Source: Streptomyces antarcticus
GTDB lineage: Bacteria; Actinomycetota; Actinomycetes; Streptomycetales; Streptomycetaceae
Assembly: GCF_026627255.1 (NCBI RefSeq)
Contig: NZ_JAPNLM010000002.1
Location: forward strand, 1 to 64,000
Direction: 5' to 3'
Length of the DNA stretch: 64,000 bases
Under the pieces are notes generated by a model. It was given only the letters and a program-made list of their open reading frames with translations, was not told the DNA's origin and did not search any database. Below are positions 9,706-19,748 of this stretch, piece after piece (the stretch's first letter is position 1; every line of letters starts with the position of its first letter). The position numbers were made by a program, and so were the translations under genes.

Positions 9706-9793
9706 ACGTCCCGCCCTTGGCACCGGCCTTCCCCGCGCCGCCGGCGGACGGCGTGGCCGATGCGCGGCGGGGCCGGGAAGCGGCACGGCGCGG

Positions 9794-11863
9794 CTAGGGA
9801 GCGGCGTGGTCGCGCCGCGGGGCGGCGTCGTACGGCTCCTCGGCGTCGGAACCGCAGAGCTCCGCATTGATCTCGCGGACCAGTGCGATCAGGTCGGTCG
9901 GGCGGTCCGGACCCCACCAGTCGCCGAGGAGTTCGGCGAGGGACTCCTCCCGGGCCGCGGACAGTTTCGCCGCGCTCTCCCGGCCCGCGTCGGTCAGGAC
10001 GAGCGGCAGCCCGTCCCGTACGGCGAGGCCGCGCCCCTCGACCTGGCGGGCGGCGTCCGTGATGACCTTCAGTGGCACGTTCGTACGTTCGGCGAGCTGG
10101 GCGGGGTCGGCGAAGCCGTACTTGTTGATCCGCAGCAGCAGCCAGCTCGAGGCGGGCAGCAGGTCGTAGCCGGCCTTCTCGGTGATCTTCTCGTACACGT
10201 GGCGCCGGCCCTCCCGGGTACCGAGCACCGACAGCGCGCGGGCGACCTCGTCGCGGGATGAGCGCTGGACGGGGTTGGAGGCCAGGGTTTCGGTCACGTC
10301 GGGCGCGGTGACCGAGCCGCGGAGCGTGTCCTCCTTGAGGAACCAGGCGACGACGAAGGCGATGAGGACGATCGGCACCGCGTAGAGGAAGACGTCGGTG
10401 ATGGCGGTGGAGTAGGCGTCGAGCACGCGCGGTTGCAGCTCGGCGGGAAGCGCGGAGATGGAGCGGGGGTCGGCTTCCAGCTGGGCCGGGCCGACTCCGG
10501 GCGGCAGGGTGACCCCGGCGAAGGCCGAGGTGAGTTCGTCGTCGAGCTGGTTGGTGAAGACCGTGCCGAAGATCGCGACGCCGAAGGAGGCGCCGATGGA
10601 GCGGAAGAAGGTGGCACCGGAGGTGGCGACGCCGAGGTCGGCGTAGCTGACGGCGTTCTGCACCACCAGGACGAGCACCTGCATGACCAGGCCGAGTCCG
10701 GCGCCGAAGACGAAGAAGTAGACGCTCATCTCCCAGGTGGAACTGGTGCGGTGGAGCTGGTGCAGGAGGAGCAGGCCGACGGCGGTGACAGCGGTGCCGG
10801 CGATCGGGAAGACCTTCCACCGGCCGGTGCGGCTGACGATCTGGCCGGAGGCGGTCGAGGAGATCAGCATGCCGAGCACCATCGGCAGCATGTGGACACC
10901 GGACATGGTCGGTGACACGCCCTGGACGACCTGGAGGAAGGTCGGCAGGTAGACCATCGCGCCGAACATCGCGAATCCGATGACGAAGCTGATCACCGAG
11001 CAGAGCGTGAAGGTGCGGACGCGGAACAGTCCGAGCGGCAGGACGGGTTCGGCGGCCCTGCGCTCCACGAAGACGAAGACGAGGAGGAGGACGGCGCCGA
11101 GGACGGCGAGACCGATGATCCGTGCGGAGCCCCAGCCCCACGTGCCGCCGAGCGATGCGACGAGCACGAGACAGGTGGCGACGCAGGCGATGAGGAAGGT
11201 GCCCAGGTAGTCGATGGTGTGCTTCGAGGAGCGCGCCGGGATGTGCAGGGAGGCGGCGATGACGACGAGCGCGACGAGCCCGATGGGGAGGTTGATGTAG
11301 AAGACCCAACGCCACGACAAGTGGTCCACGAACAGACCGCCCAGCAGCGGGCCCAGCACGCTGGTCGCGCCGAAGACGCCACCGAAGAGGCCCTGGTACT
11401 TGCCGCGTTCACGAGGCGGGACGATGTCACCGACGATCGCCATCGACAGCACCATCAGACCGCCGCCACCCAGGCCCTGCAGGGCGCGGAACCCGATGAG
11501 CTGGGGCATGTTCTGGGCGATACCGCACAGGGCCGACCCGATCAGGAAGAGGACGATGGCGTACTGGAAGAGCTTCTTGCGCCCGTACTGGTCGCCGAGC
11601 TTCCCCCACAGCGGCGTGGCCGCGGTGGAGGCGAGCATGTAGGCGGTGACGACCCAGGACAGATGGGCCATGCCGCCGAGGTCGCTGACGATGGTCGGCA
11701 GGGCGGTGGAGACGATGGTCTGGTCGAGCGCCGCGATCAGCAGGCCCAGCAGCAACGCGCCGATGGAGACGAGCACCTCGCGGGAGGCGTGCTCGGCGGC
11801 GGGGCCGGACACCTGCGGGCCGGAACCGGAGTCCGCGGCCTTCTTGGTCACATCCTGCGCCAT
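9794..11863 (-). CDS. MFS drug/proton antiporter (DHA2, 14 TM) with C-terminal winged-helix-like domain
   Basis: 689 residues; the start at 11863 (MAQDVTKKA) is fixed by GAGGAGG five bases or so upstream. The first 500 residues are a 14-helix DHA2 (EmrB/QacA-type) transporter: [14 protein letters not shown], the loop motif [13 protein letters not shown], and [32 protein letters not shown]. The last 160 or so residues are soluble and look like a MarR-type winged helix: LLLRINKYG...[26 protein letters not shown] followed by a wing-like [16 protein letters not shown]. It should export a hydrophobic compound or drug. The tail may sense substrate or bind a partner; its function is inferred only. 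No regulator gene is adjacent. Confidence 0.88.
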   Translation of the reverse strand: MAQDVTKKAADSGSGPQVSGPAAEHASREVLVSIGALLLGLLIAALDQTIVSTALPTIVSDLGGMAHLSWVVTAYMLASTAATPLWGKLGDQYGRKKLFQYAIVLFLIGSALCGIAQNMPQLIGFRALQGLGGGGLMVLSMAIVGDIVPPRERGKYQGLFGGVFGATSVLGPLLGGLFVDHLSWRWVFYINLPIGLVALVVIAASLHIPARSSKHTIDYLGTFLIACVATCLVLVASLGGTWGWGSARIIGLAVLGAVLLLVFVFVERRAAEPVLPLGLFRVRTFTLCSVISFVIGFAMFGAMVYLPTFLQVVQGVSPTMSGVHMLPMVLGMLISSTASGQIVSRTGRWKVFPIAGTAVTAVGLLLLHQLHRTSSTWEMSVYFFVFGAGLGLVMQVLVLVVQNAVSYADLGVATSGATFFRSIGASFGVAIFGTVFTNQLDDELTSAFAGVTLPPGVGPAQLEADPRSISALPAELQPRVLDAYSTAITDVFLYAVPIVLIAFVVAWFLKEDTLRGSVTAPDVTETLASNPVQRSSRDEVARALSVLGTREGRRHVYEKITEKAGYDLLPASSWLLLRINKYGFADPAQLAERTNVPLKVITDAARQVEGRGLAVRDGLPLVLTDAGRESAAKLSAAREESLAELLGDWWGPDRPTDLIALVREINAELCGSDAEEPYDAAPRRDHAAP

Positions 11864-11991
11864 CGATTCCTCCTCAGGCCGGATCAACATATCCATCCTG
11901 AGCGGTGTGTCCGGTTATGGCCTCTCGGGCCGGTGGGGAGGGGCCTTGACGGGTCTGCATAATCGCAGGCAATGGCCAGGGAGGGATTCCA

Positions 11992-12465
11992 GTGAGCGGT
12001 AAACACTGTCCGGACTGCGGCGCATCCGGCGCCGGCTGCGGGTGTGCGCCGGGTGCGGGTATCGACCCCATGCCCCTGCGCATCCGTCCGTACGTGACGA
12101 TGCCCGACCTCGGCGCACCGGACGCCCCGGCGTCCCCGCCGCCCGTACCGCCGATACCGCGCGTGGCGGCGCCGCCGTCCGCACCCCCGGTACCGGGTGT
12201 GGCGTCACCGAGCCCGAGCCGCTCCCCCAGCCCCAAGCCCTCGGCGCCGGTGCAGGGCCCGACCCTGCGGTTCGGGGACTCGGGCGCGGACGTGGAGAAG
12301 CTGCAGCGGCTGCTGGCCGATCAGGGCCTGTACCGCGGCAGGATCAACGGCCAGTTCGATTCGAGGGTGGAACGGGCGGTGTCGACGTTCCAGTTCGAGA
12401 ACGGCATCGACGACGAGGAATGGGGCGTCTACGGTCCCGTGACCCGGCGCGCCTTGGAGGGTTAG
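11992..12465 (+). CDS. Peptidoglycan-binding (PG_binding_1) domain protein with N-terminal Cys motif
   Basis: 157 residues. It begins with a compact Cys-rich zinc-ribbon-like stretch (CPDCG...CGCAPG), followed by a Pro/Ser-rich linker of about 60 residues. The end is one PG_binding_1 domain (LRFGDSGADVEKLQRLLADQG, then VYGPVTRRALE). No signal peptide or membrane segment is visible, which is odd for a wall-binding domain; related streptomycete proteins carry the ribbon on the cytoplasmic side of a membrane helix. GTG start with RBS AGGGAGGGA. Its role is not known. Confidence 0.75.
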   Translation: MSGKHCPDCGASGAGCGCAPGAGIDPMPLRIRPYVTMPDLGAPDAPASPPPVPPIPRVAAPPSAPPVPGVASPSPSRSPSPKPSAPVQGPTLRFGDSGADVEKLQRLLADQGLYRGRINGQFDSRVERAVSTFQFENGIDDEEWGVYGPVTRRALEG

Positions 12466-12633
12466 GGGCGCCGTCGAAGTCGTTCCTTACGCCCGTGGGG
12501 GCGGGGAGCGAGTGTGACGCCCCCGGGCCGAACCCGGGCCGAACCCGGGGCGGAAGAGGCGGCCTGGTACTGGAGGGACGGGGGTCACACCTCCTGCGGT
12601 GGCGCGAACCGCCCCACGTTTTGTATCGTGTAG

Positions 12634-12686
12634 GAACAAAGTGGTTCCGCCCTCACTCCCTGACCGGTGGGCGGAACCACTTGTTC
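12634..12686 (+). terminator. Long stem-loop followed by T-rich tract, in leader of HAD gene
   Basis: An 18-19 bp stem (12634-12652 with 12669-12686, one bulged A) and a 16-base loop, followed by TCTTTTCCC. It looks like an intrinsic terminator or attenuator placed 30 bases before the HAD gene, with no gene of its own upstream on this strand nearer than 170 bases. It could end a small RNA or control the HAD gene. Confidence 0.6.
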
Positions 12687-12715
12687 TCTTTTCCCGCCCG
12701 TCTGGAGCCCCGCCG

Positions 12716-13408
12716 ATGCCGGCCAGCACCGCCGCCACCACCGCACCCGTCGTCCTCACCGCCAAGGCCCTGCTCCTGGACATGGACGGCACCATCGTCA
12801 ACTCCGATGCGGTGGTCGAGCGCTGTTGGCGCGACTGGGCTGTCTCCCACGGCCTGGACCCGCAGGAAGCCCTCAAGGTGGTCCACGGCCGTCAGGGCTA
12901 CGCCACCATGGCCGCACTGCTCCCGGACCGCCCGATGGAGGTCAACCGCGCCGAGAACGCGGTGATGCTCGCCCGCGAGACCGCCGACACCGACGGCGTG
13001 GTCCCGGTCGCGGGCGCCCCGGAGTTCATGGCCGCCCTCGACGGCCTGGCGCACGCCCTCGTCACCTCTGCCGACGCGGCCCTGGCCACGGCCCGGATGA
13101 CCGCCGCCGCCCTGCCGATGCCCGACGTACGGGTCACCGCCGAGTCCGTCGAGTCCAGCAAGCCCCACCCCGAGGGCTTCCTGAAGGGCGCCGCCGCCCT
13201 GGGCGTGGACCCGGCCGACTGCATTGTCTTCGAGGACTCCGCTGCGGGCATCGCGGCAGGTCAGGCGGCAGGCATGCGCGTGATCGGCGTGGGCCCGCGC
13301 GCGGCCGCCCACGCACCCACGGTCCACGTCCCGGACCTGACGACCTTGCGCGTCACATCGACTCCGGACGGCTCGATCCTCGTGTCGGTGTCGGTGCCGG
13401 AGGCGTAG
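12716..13408 (+). CDS. HAD-IA family sugar-phosphatase-like hydrolase
   Basis: 230 residues from an ATG at 12716, with GGAG ten bases upstream. All four HAD motifs are present: DMDGTIVNSD (nucleophile and acid aspartates), ALVTSAD, SSKPHPEGFLKGAAALG (lysine) and CIVFEDSAAGIAAGQAAGM. The helical cap inserted after motif I is of the C1 type, as in YfbT/YniC-like sugar phosphatases and glycerol-3-phosphatases. It would dephosphorylate a phosphorylated sugar or polyol in the cytoplasm. It is transcribed through the strong hairpin just upstream. Confidence 0.88.
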   Translation: MPASTAATTAPVVLTAKALLLDMDGTIVNSDAVVERCWRDWAVSHGLDPQEALKVVHGRQGYATMAALLPDRPMEVNRAENAVMLARETADTDGVVPVAGAPEFMAALDGLAHALVTSADAALATARMTAAALPMPDVRVTAESVESSKPHPEGFLKGAAALGVDPADCIVFEDSAAGIAAGQAAGMRVIGVGPRAAAHAPTVHVPDLTTLRVTSTPDGSILVSVSVPEA

Positions 13409-13585
13409 ACGGTTCAGGGGGGCGGCTGAACGGGGGCCCACACCGGCCGGAAGCGCGAGGTGCTGGGGGGTTCCCGTCAGTCTCATCGTCTCTCCGGTTC
13501 GGGCCGGCCCCTCAAAAGAACGGCACCGGGCGAGAGATGCCCCCTGGGTCCAGCCAGAGAGGGACGGCCCGCTCCCGCACGCACC

Positions 13586-13714
13586 AGATCGCTACACGCT
13601 GCGCCCGGCATAGCGACTGCGGTCCGCCTGGGGCTGGGCACAGGCCGCATGAGATCGCCACGCACTCCTCTCTGCACAGCGACTGCGATCCGTCCGGGGC
13701 TGGGCATGGACCGC
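13586..13714. repeat. Two 63-bp imperfect direct repeats with 66-bp period
   Basis: Copy 1 at 13586-13648 and copy 2 at 13652-13714 share AGATCGC, AGCGACTGCG, TCCG and GGGGCTGGGCA blocks in the same order. The 66-base period is a multiple of three, but no frame across it looks like a normal gene, and third-position GC is weak. Confidence 0.55.
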
Positions 13715-13722
13715 CCACGAAG

Positions 13723-13845
13723 CACAGTGGCCGACCGCTGTCGCCCGGGGTCGACCAGGGCAACCTGAGGCGGGTGCGAGCGCTCTCCCCGGCTGCCACA
13801 CACATCCTGCAGCTCGGCGAGTTCCGTTCGAACGCCGCCAAATGA
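13723..13845 (+). pseudogene. Possible C-terminal remnant of a Tn3-family transposase
   Basis: The last 35 or so codons of a frame ending with TGA at 13843-13845 read GVDQGNLRRVRALSP, then ATHILQLGEFRSNAAK. This resembles the tail of Tn3-type TnpA proteins, roughly VD..(D/N)L.R(I/L)..(L/I)SP..T.HI.RFGEY. The rest of the protein is not found upstream, so at best it is a relic. A 17-bp hairpin terminator starts within the stop codon. The call rests on short motif similarity from memory. Confidence 0.35.
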
Positions 13846-13881
13846 CGTCAGCCGCCCACCGATTGGTGGGCGGCTGACGTC
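13844..13881 (+). terminator. Perfect 17-bp hairpin terminator
   Basis: Stem GACGTCAGCCGCCCACC (13844-13860), loop GATT, and the exact complement at 13865-13881, followed by TTCTGG. It overlaps the stop codon of the transposase-like remnant, so it probably ended that gene. The whole 13409-14334 interval otherwise holds only the direct repeats, this remnant and a short coding-like stretch at 13987-14046 (FFKPVREQREYAFGGND) without a start. Confidence 0.7.
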
Positions 13882-14334
13882 TTCTGGTGCCAGGAGTGCC
13901 CGGCGGACGGTCCGCCCGCGATCGCCCCGCACAGCGGGAAGACGGCCCGGAGGCCTTGAGGCGCCCTGACCTCCCCACCCCCATCGCTCTTCTTCAAGCC
14001 GGTACGGGAGCAGCGCGAGTACGCCTTCGGCGGCAACGACCGGCGAGGGGCGCCTTGTCGGGGAGTTGGGCGAGGGCGACGGCTGGGTGACGCCGGGGGG
14101 GGGTCCGGAATGGGCTCTTGACCCAGAACGCCCGGCGGGCCTCGCGTCATGGCGGCCGCCAACAGTTCGGAATCTCAACTTCCGCTTAAATAAGGGGCCT
14201 TGCACGCCTTGATGTGACGTGCTCATGTCGTCAGGCTGTCATCTGGCGCCCACCTCCGCGCAACCCGGCGCCGCAAACATGGCCACGCCCCACCGGGGCC
14301 TCACGGCCGTACCCCCCGCACCCAGGGAGCCCTC

Positions 14335-14988
14335 ATGGCACTCAGCTCTGTTGTCTACGCGCGTCGAATCGGCGTGCTCGCCTCGGCCGCCGCGCTCGCG
14401 GCCCTGACTTCCCTCGTCAGCGCGCCCGCCGCCCAGGCCGCCCCGCCCACCCCCATCAGCGCCTCGGCCGCCCGCTCCTACCTCGCGACGGTCACGCCCA
14501 AAGCCGAGGGTTCCACCAGCGGTTACAGCCGTGACCTCTTCCCGCACTGGAGCACCGTCTCGGGCACCTGCAACACCCGCGAGACCGTCCTCAAGCGGGA
14601 CGGAGTGAACGTCGTCCAGGACTCCGCCTGCGCCGCCGTGAGCGGCAGCTGGTACTCCGAGTACGACGGGGCCACCTGGACCGCGGCCTCCGACATCGAC
14701 ATCGACCACATGGTCCCGCTCGCCGAGGCCTGGCGCTCCGGCGCCAACTCCTGGACCACCTCCAAGCGCCAGCAGTTCGCCAACGACCTCACCCGCCCCC
14801 AGCTCATAGCGGTCACCGACAACGTCAACCAGGCCAAGGGCGACCTCGACCCCGGCAAGTGGCTGCCGTCGCGCACCGCCTACCGCTGTACGTACGCGCG
14901 GATGTGGGTCCAGGTGAAGCAGCACTGGGCCCTGAGCATGGACTCCGGGGAGAAGACGGCCCTGGTCAACGTCCTCAACGGCTGCTGA
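14335..14988 (+). CDS. Secreted HNH (DUF1524) nuclease
   Basis: 217 residues. A Sec signal peptide (hydrophobic LASAAALAALTSLVSAPAAQA, cleavage near residue 36) is followed by a DUF1524/HNH domain. Its histidine motif is DIDHMVPLAEAW, its asparagine block is DLTRPQLIAVTDNVNQAKGD, and KWLP follows. These place it in the GmrSD-like His-Me finger family that also includes secreted streptomycete DNases. Four cysteines probably form disulfides outside the cell. RBS AGGGAG precedes the ATG. It may supply nucleotides or digest DNA during programmed death of the mycelium. Confidence 0.88.
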   Translation: MALSSVVYARRIGVLASAAALAALTSLVSAPAAQAAPPTPISASAARSYLATVTPKAEGSTSGYSRDLFPHWSTVSGTCNTRETVLKRDGVNVVQDSACAAVSGSWYSEYDGATWTAASDIDIDHMVPLAEAWRSGANSWTTSKRQQFANDLTRPQLIAVTDNVNQAKGDLDPGKWLPSRTAYRCTYARMWVQVKQHWALSMDSGEKTALVNVLNGC

Positions 14989-15098
14989 CCCACCCGCCGG
15001 ACGGTCCCCGCACCCGATCTATCCCCCGCCAGGGGGAGGCGTGGCTCCCCTTCCCCGTCGTACCGTGATCAAAGGGGATACGAAGGAGGGGGAGTCAC

Positions 15099-16772
<1,674 letters not shown>

Positions 16773-17012
16773 AGGTGTCGGGTCGGGGGGTGGGCGCGGC
16801 TTTCGGCGCGGTTCGGTGTCGAGGGGGGAGGCGCACGGGCGGGCGGTGCGGTGGGGCAGGTCCACCGGGCCGGGGGCTTGGGGGCGGCCCCGGGCGTCCG
16901 GGGGGTGGGCGCCCGGCGTACCCTGTAGGGCTGTCAAGCCGCTCCTGCCGCTCCCCCGCGACGTCGCGGCGCTTCATGCCGCTGCACGTCAACCGGACTG
17001 GGGAGTCCCGCC

Positions 17013-17663
17013 TTGTTTGAGACTCTGGGGTCGCTGACCGCGAGCCCATGGATCTACGCCGTGGTGGCGGTGTCCGTCGTGCTCGACGTCTTCCTGCCGG
17101 TGCTCCCGAGCGGGGTGCTGGTGATCACCGCGGCCGCGGCCGCCGCGGCGGCCGGTGCGGCGGGTCCGGTGCCCGTGGCGGTGCCGGTGACCGCCGAGGT
17201 GCCCGACATCCTGGCCCTGCTCGTGATCGCCACGGCCTCTTCGGTGCTGGGTGACATGGCCGCGTTCCGGCTGGCCCGGCGCGGTGGGGCCCGGCTGGAC
17301 CGGGCCATCGCCCGCTCCCGTCGGCTGACCCGGGCGCAGGACCGCCTGGGGACGGCGCTGGCCCGGGGCGGCGGCGCCCTGGTGGTGATCGCCCGCTTCG
17401 CTCCGGCGGGCCGCTCGGTGGTGTCGCTGGGCGCGGGCAAGACGCACCGCAAGGTGATGGAGTTCCTGCCCTGGTCGGTGCTGGCGGGCATGGCCTGGGC
17501 GGGGTACAGCGTGGCGCTGGGCTACTTCGGTACGCAGTGGCTCGGTACCCAGTGGCTGGGTACCGCGGTCTCCCTCGTCGCGCTCTTCGCCGGCGGCGCC
17601 CTGGCCGCGTACCTCGTGCGCCGCCCGTACACGGCGAGGACCGCGGCGGCCCCGGCGGCGTAG
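17013..17663 (+). CDS. DedA/VTT-domain membrane protein
   Basis: 216 residues. The only sensible start is the TTG at 17013 (reads MFETLGSLTASPW), with GGGGAG nine bases upstream; such starts are rare but known. It has four or five hydrophobic segments, and the FAPAGRSVVSLGAGKTHRKVMEFLPWSVLAGMAW block is the DedA/VTT signature with its conserved Arg and Gly residues. DedA proteins move lipids such as undecaprenyl phosphate across the membrane. A GTQWL direct repeat (GTQWLGTQWLGT) marks a small internal duplication. The preceding 240 bases hold no other gene. Confidence 0.85.
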   Translation: MFETLGSLTASPWIYAVVAVSVVLDVFLPVLPSGVLVITAAAAAAAAGAAGPVPVAVPVTAEVPDILALLVIATASSVLGDMAAFRLARRGGARLDRAIARSRRLTRAQDRLGTALARGGGALVVIARFAPAGRSVVSLGAGKTHRKVMEFLPWSVLAGMAWAGYSVALGYFGTQWLGTQWLGTAVSLVALFAGGALAAYLVRRPYTARTAAAPAA

Positions 17664-17848
17664 CGGGCCGCGATCGGCTCGTCCGGGTGAATCGGCTCCC
17701 CCGGGCGGAGCAGTGCGTCACCCGTTCACCCGGCCCCGATCGCCGCCCCGGGGTCCGGCTCCTAGCGTGCAGAGCACGGTGCGCAACCGAATCCGCGTCA
17801 CATCCGTGCCCTGGCCGCGCCGTTTCGAGGAGCCGAGGAGTTCTCTCC

Positions 17849-18403
17849 ATGCCCGCCACGCCGCACGCCACGCCGCAGTCCGAGCCCGCCCAGCACTCCG
17901 CGTACGCCGGGTGCTCCGCCCACTCCGCCCCGCGCCGTCTGCTGGCCGTCGCGGCCGTGACGCTGGCCGTCGCCGCCGCGACCCCGGCCGCCGTCGCCTA
18001 CGCCGCGCCCTCCGCCAGCGTCTCCCCGAGCACCGTTGCCCCGGGCGGCCGGGTGGGGCTCAACGTCGAGGGCTGCGGCACCAAGACCGGCCGGGCCACG
18101 TCCAGCGCGTTCGGCGAGGTGCAGCTGACCCCCGGCAACCTGGAGGCGACGAACCTCTTCGGCAACGCCACCGTCCACCGCAACGCCGGCGCGGGCACCC
18201 ACCGCGTCACCTTCGAGTGCGGCGGCGCCGGCGGTCAGCGCGTCACCGCCAACCTGTACGTGTCCCCGGGCGCCGCACGCGGCGGCGAGGGCGGCAGCAT
18301 CGGCTCGATGAGCCCGGCGCAGATCGCCATGGGCGGCGCCCTGGTCGTGGGCGCACTCGGCGCGGGCGTGTGGGTGATCCGGCGCCGCGCGGCCTCGGTC
18401 TGA
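17849..18403 (+). CDS. Secreted, membrane-anchored beta-sandwich protein of unknown function
   Basis: 184 residues. An extended N-terminus of 30 residues precedes a Sec signal (LLAVAAVTLAVAAATPAAVAYA). The mature part has one Ig-like domain (SVSPSTVAPGGRVGLNVEGC with a second cysteine in VTFECGG), a short linker, and a C-terminal membrane helix (GGALVVGALGAGVWVIRRR) with a basic tail. This layout fits a cell-surface protein held by a C-terminal anchor; no LAXTG sortase motif is visible. ATG with GAGGAG upstream. The function is not known. Confidence 0.78.
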   Translation: MPATPHATPQSEPAQHSAYAGCSAHSAPRRLLAVAAVTLAVAAATPAAVAYAAPSASVSPSTVAPGGRVGLNVEGCGTKTGRATSSAFGEVQLTPGNLEATNLFGNATVHRNAGAGTHRVTFECGGAGGQRVTANLYVSPGAARGGEGGSIGSMSPAQIAMGGALVVGALGAGVWVIRRRAASV

Positions 18404-18475
18404 CGGCCGCCGGGCCCGGCACAGCCCCGGAAGCGGGACCCGCTCCGGGGCGCCCGGGCGGGAAGAGCCGGGCGG

Positions 18476-18700
18476 TTACGCGGCGGCGGTCCGCCCCCGT
18501 ACGTGCACCCCGTCCAGCAGCACCCGCGTGGCCTCGGCGACGGCTTCCACGGCCTCGTCGAACACCTCACGGTTGTGTGCGGCCGGTGCGCGGAAGCCGG
18601 ACACCTTCCGTACGTACTGCAGTGCTGCGGCGCGGATCTCCTCGTCGGTGGCCTTCTCGGGGATGGCGGGCGGGCGCAGGGTCTTAATGGAACGGCACAT
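18476..18700 (-). CDS. DUF2277 family protein
   Basis: 74 residues beginning MCRSIKTLRPP, then ATDEEIRAAALQYVRKVSGFRAP and a helix FDEAVEAVAEATRVLLDG. This is the very constant DUF2277 pattern of actinobacteria and proteobacteria. No biochemical role is known. The start codon has GGAG seven bases upstream. Its gene is directly downstream of the membrane protein gene on the same strand with a 15-base gap, so the two probably share a transcript. Confidence 0.88.
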   Translation of the reverse strand: MCRSIKTLRPPAIPEKATDEEIRAAALQYVRKVSGFRAPAAHNREVFDEAVEAVAEATRVLLDGVHVRGRTAAA

Positions 18701-18715
18701 ATCTCCACTATCCCG

Positions 18716-19369
18716 CTAGCGCGGCAGCTCGGCCCCGGAAAGTTTGAGGATCAGGCCGGCCTGGAGCCGGGCGCGCAGTTCCGGGTCGGCGACCTCGTCG
18801 AGGAGACCGATGGCCTGCTGGGTGGACTCGGCGGCCCGCCGGTCGTCGCGCAGGGCGGTGGTCTGATCGGTCATGTGCTTGAGTGCGATGTCGGCCCGGC
18901 GGTGGAAGAGCTGTCCGGCGAGTGTGGTGACCAGGCCCACGGAGCTGGTGACGATCCCCAGGTAGAGCTCGCCGCCGTTCTCGGCCTTCCACACGGCCAG
19001 CCCGACCCCGGACAGCAGCACCGCCGCTCCGGCCGCCGCGAAGCTCTGGCTGGTGGCGAAACTGCTGCGGGCCTGGGTCAGTCCGTAGGCGTAGTACTCG
19101 ACGAGGAGGGGCGTGAACTCGTCCCTCCGGTCGCCCAGTTGCCCGCCGGAGTCGTGCGGCAGGCCGCCGACGTCGTGGAACGTGGGGTGGCCCGGCCCGG
19201 CGGCGGCTGTCCCGGCGGCGGGCGCGGCGAGCCGCGCGAGCAGCCGGTCCCGTTCCTCGGCGCGTCTACGCTCGAAGGAGGCACCCGCGGCCCGTCGCAA
19301 CAGCACCAGCAACGCCGAGGCCGCGAGACCGGCCACGACCACCCCGCCCCACGCGAGCCACTCGCCCAT
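18716..19369 (-). CDS. Membrane protein resembling the TRADD-N-associated two-TM domain
   Basis: 217 residues. An N-terminal membrane helix (WLAWGGVVVAGLAASALLVLL) is followed by a charged stretch and a low-complexity spacer. Then comes LLVEYYAYGLTQARSSFATSQSF leading into two membrane helices (AAAGAAVLLSGVGLAVW and LYLGIVTSSVGLVTTLAGQLF) and a helical end (HRRADIALKHMTDQTTALRDD). The YYAYGLTQA...F..S.SFA plus two-TM arrangement recalls the membrane domain linked to TRADD-N in predicted bacterial conflict systems. The match is by memory and loose. It is likely cotranscribed with the DUF2277 gene. There is no enzymatic motif. Confidence 0.55.
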   Translation of the reverse strand: MGEWLAWGGVVVAGLAASALLVLLRRAAGASFERRRAEERDRLLARLAAPAAGTAAAGPGHPTFHDVGGLPHDSGGQLGDRRDEFTPLLVEYYAYGLTQARSSFATSQSFAAAGAAVLLSGVGLAVWKAENGGELYLGIVTSSVGLVTTLAGQLFHRRADIALKHMTDQTTALRDDRRAAESTQQAIGLLDEVADPELRARLQAGLILKLSGAELPR

Positions 19370-19517
19370 CTCCCGACGATCCCACGCGCGGGCCGCGCGG
19401 CCAAGGCCCCTACGGGCAGCGCCCAGGCGGGGTTCCGCCGGCGCTGATGCGGGTGTGGCAGGCGGAATCTAGACTGGCGGAGTCGTGAAGGATCCCGGAT
19501 TGAGGGAGATGCGCATC

Positions 19518-19592
19518 ATGGCGAAGCGAGGCAACAAGCGGCGCGCCCGCAGGAAGAACAAGGCGAACCACGGCAAGCGCCCCAACGCCTGA
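19518..19592 (+). CDS. Ribosomal protein bL37 (24 residues)
   Basis: A tiny, very basic open frame that reads MAKRGNKRRARRKNKANHG followed by KRPNA. It is nearly the same as the actinobacterial large-subunit protein bL37, first seen in mycobacterial ribosome structures (MAKRG...KANHGKRPN). RBS GAGGGAGA precedes the ATG, a TAGACT -10 box lies some 50 bases upstream and an intrinsic terminator follows 17 bases after the stop, so it is a self-contained small transcription unit. Genes of this size are missed by length-based gene finders. Confidence 0.88.
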   Translation: MAKRGNKRRARRKNKANHGKRPNA

Positions 19593-19608
19593 CCCACCCC
19601 TGACGCGA

Positions 19609-19638
19609 AGGCCCCCGCGCACACCCGACCGGGGGCCT
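19609..19638 (+). terminator. Terminator of bL37 gene
   Basis: Stem AGGCCCCCG (19609-19617) with CGGGGGCCT (19630-19638), 12-base loop. It is placed directly behind the small ribosomal protein gene. Confidence 0.7.
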
Positions 19639-19748
19639 GCGCGACGCCCGGCCCGTGACCTCCCTGCTCCTCGCCGGCGGGGAGGTCGTCTTGTGGGGGC
19701 GCGATCCGGCTGTTCCCATGGTCCCGGGTCGACATGTCAGGGGGCGGC

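Noticed and set aside
13512..13841. 109-codon minus-strand frame over the 66-bp repeats
   Set aside because: Third-position GC is not raised, it begins with TTG without a ribosome site, and it matches no family.
17680..17700. CCGGGTGAATCGG, similar to part of the ydaO riboswitch
   Set aside because: The other conserved ydaO segments are missing and the downstream gene has no long leader.
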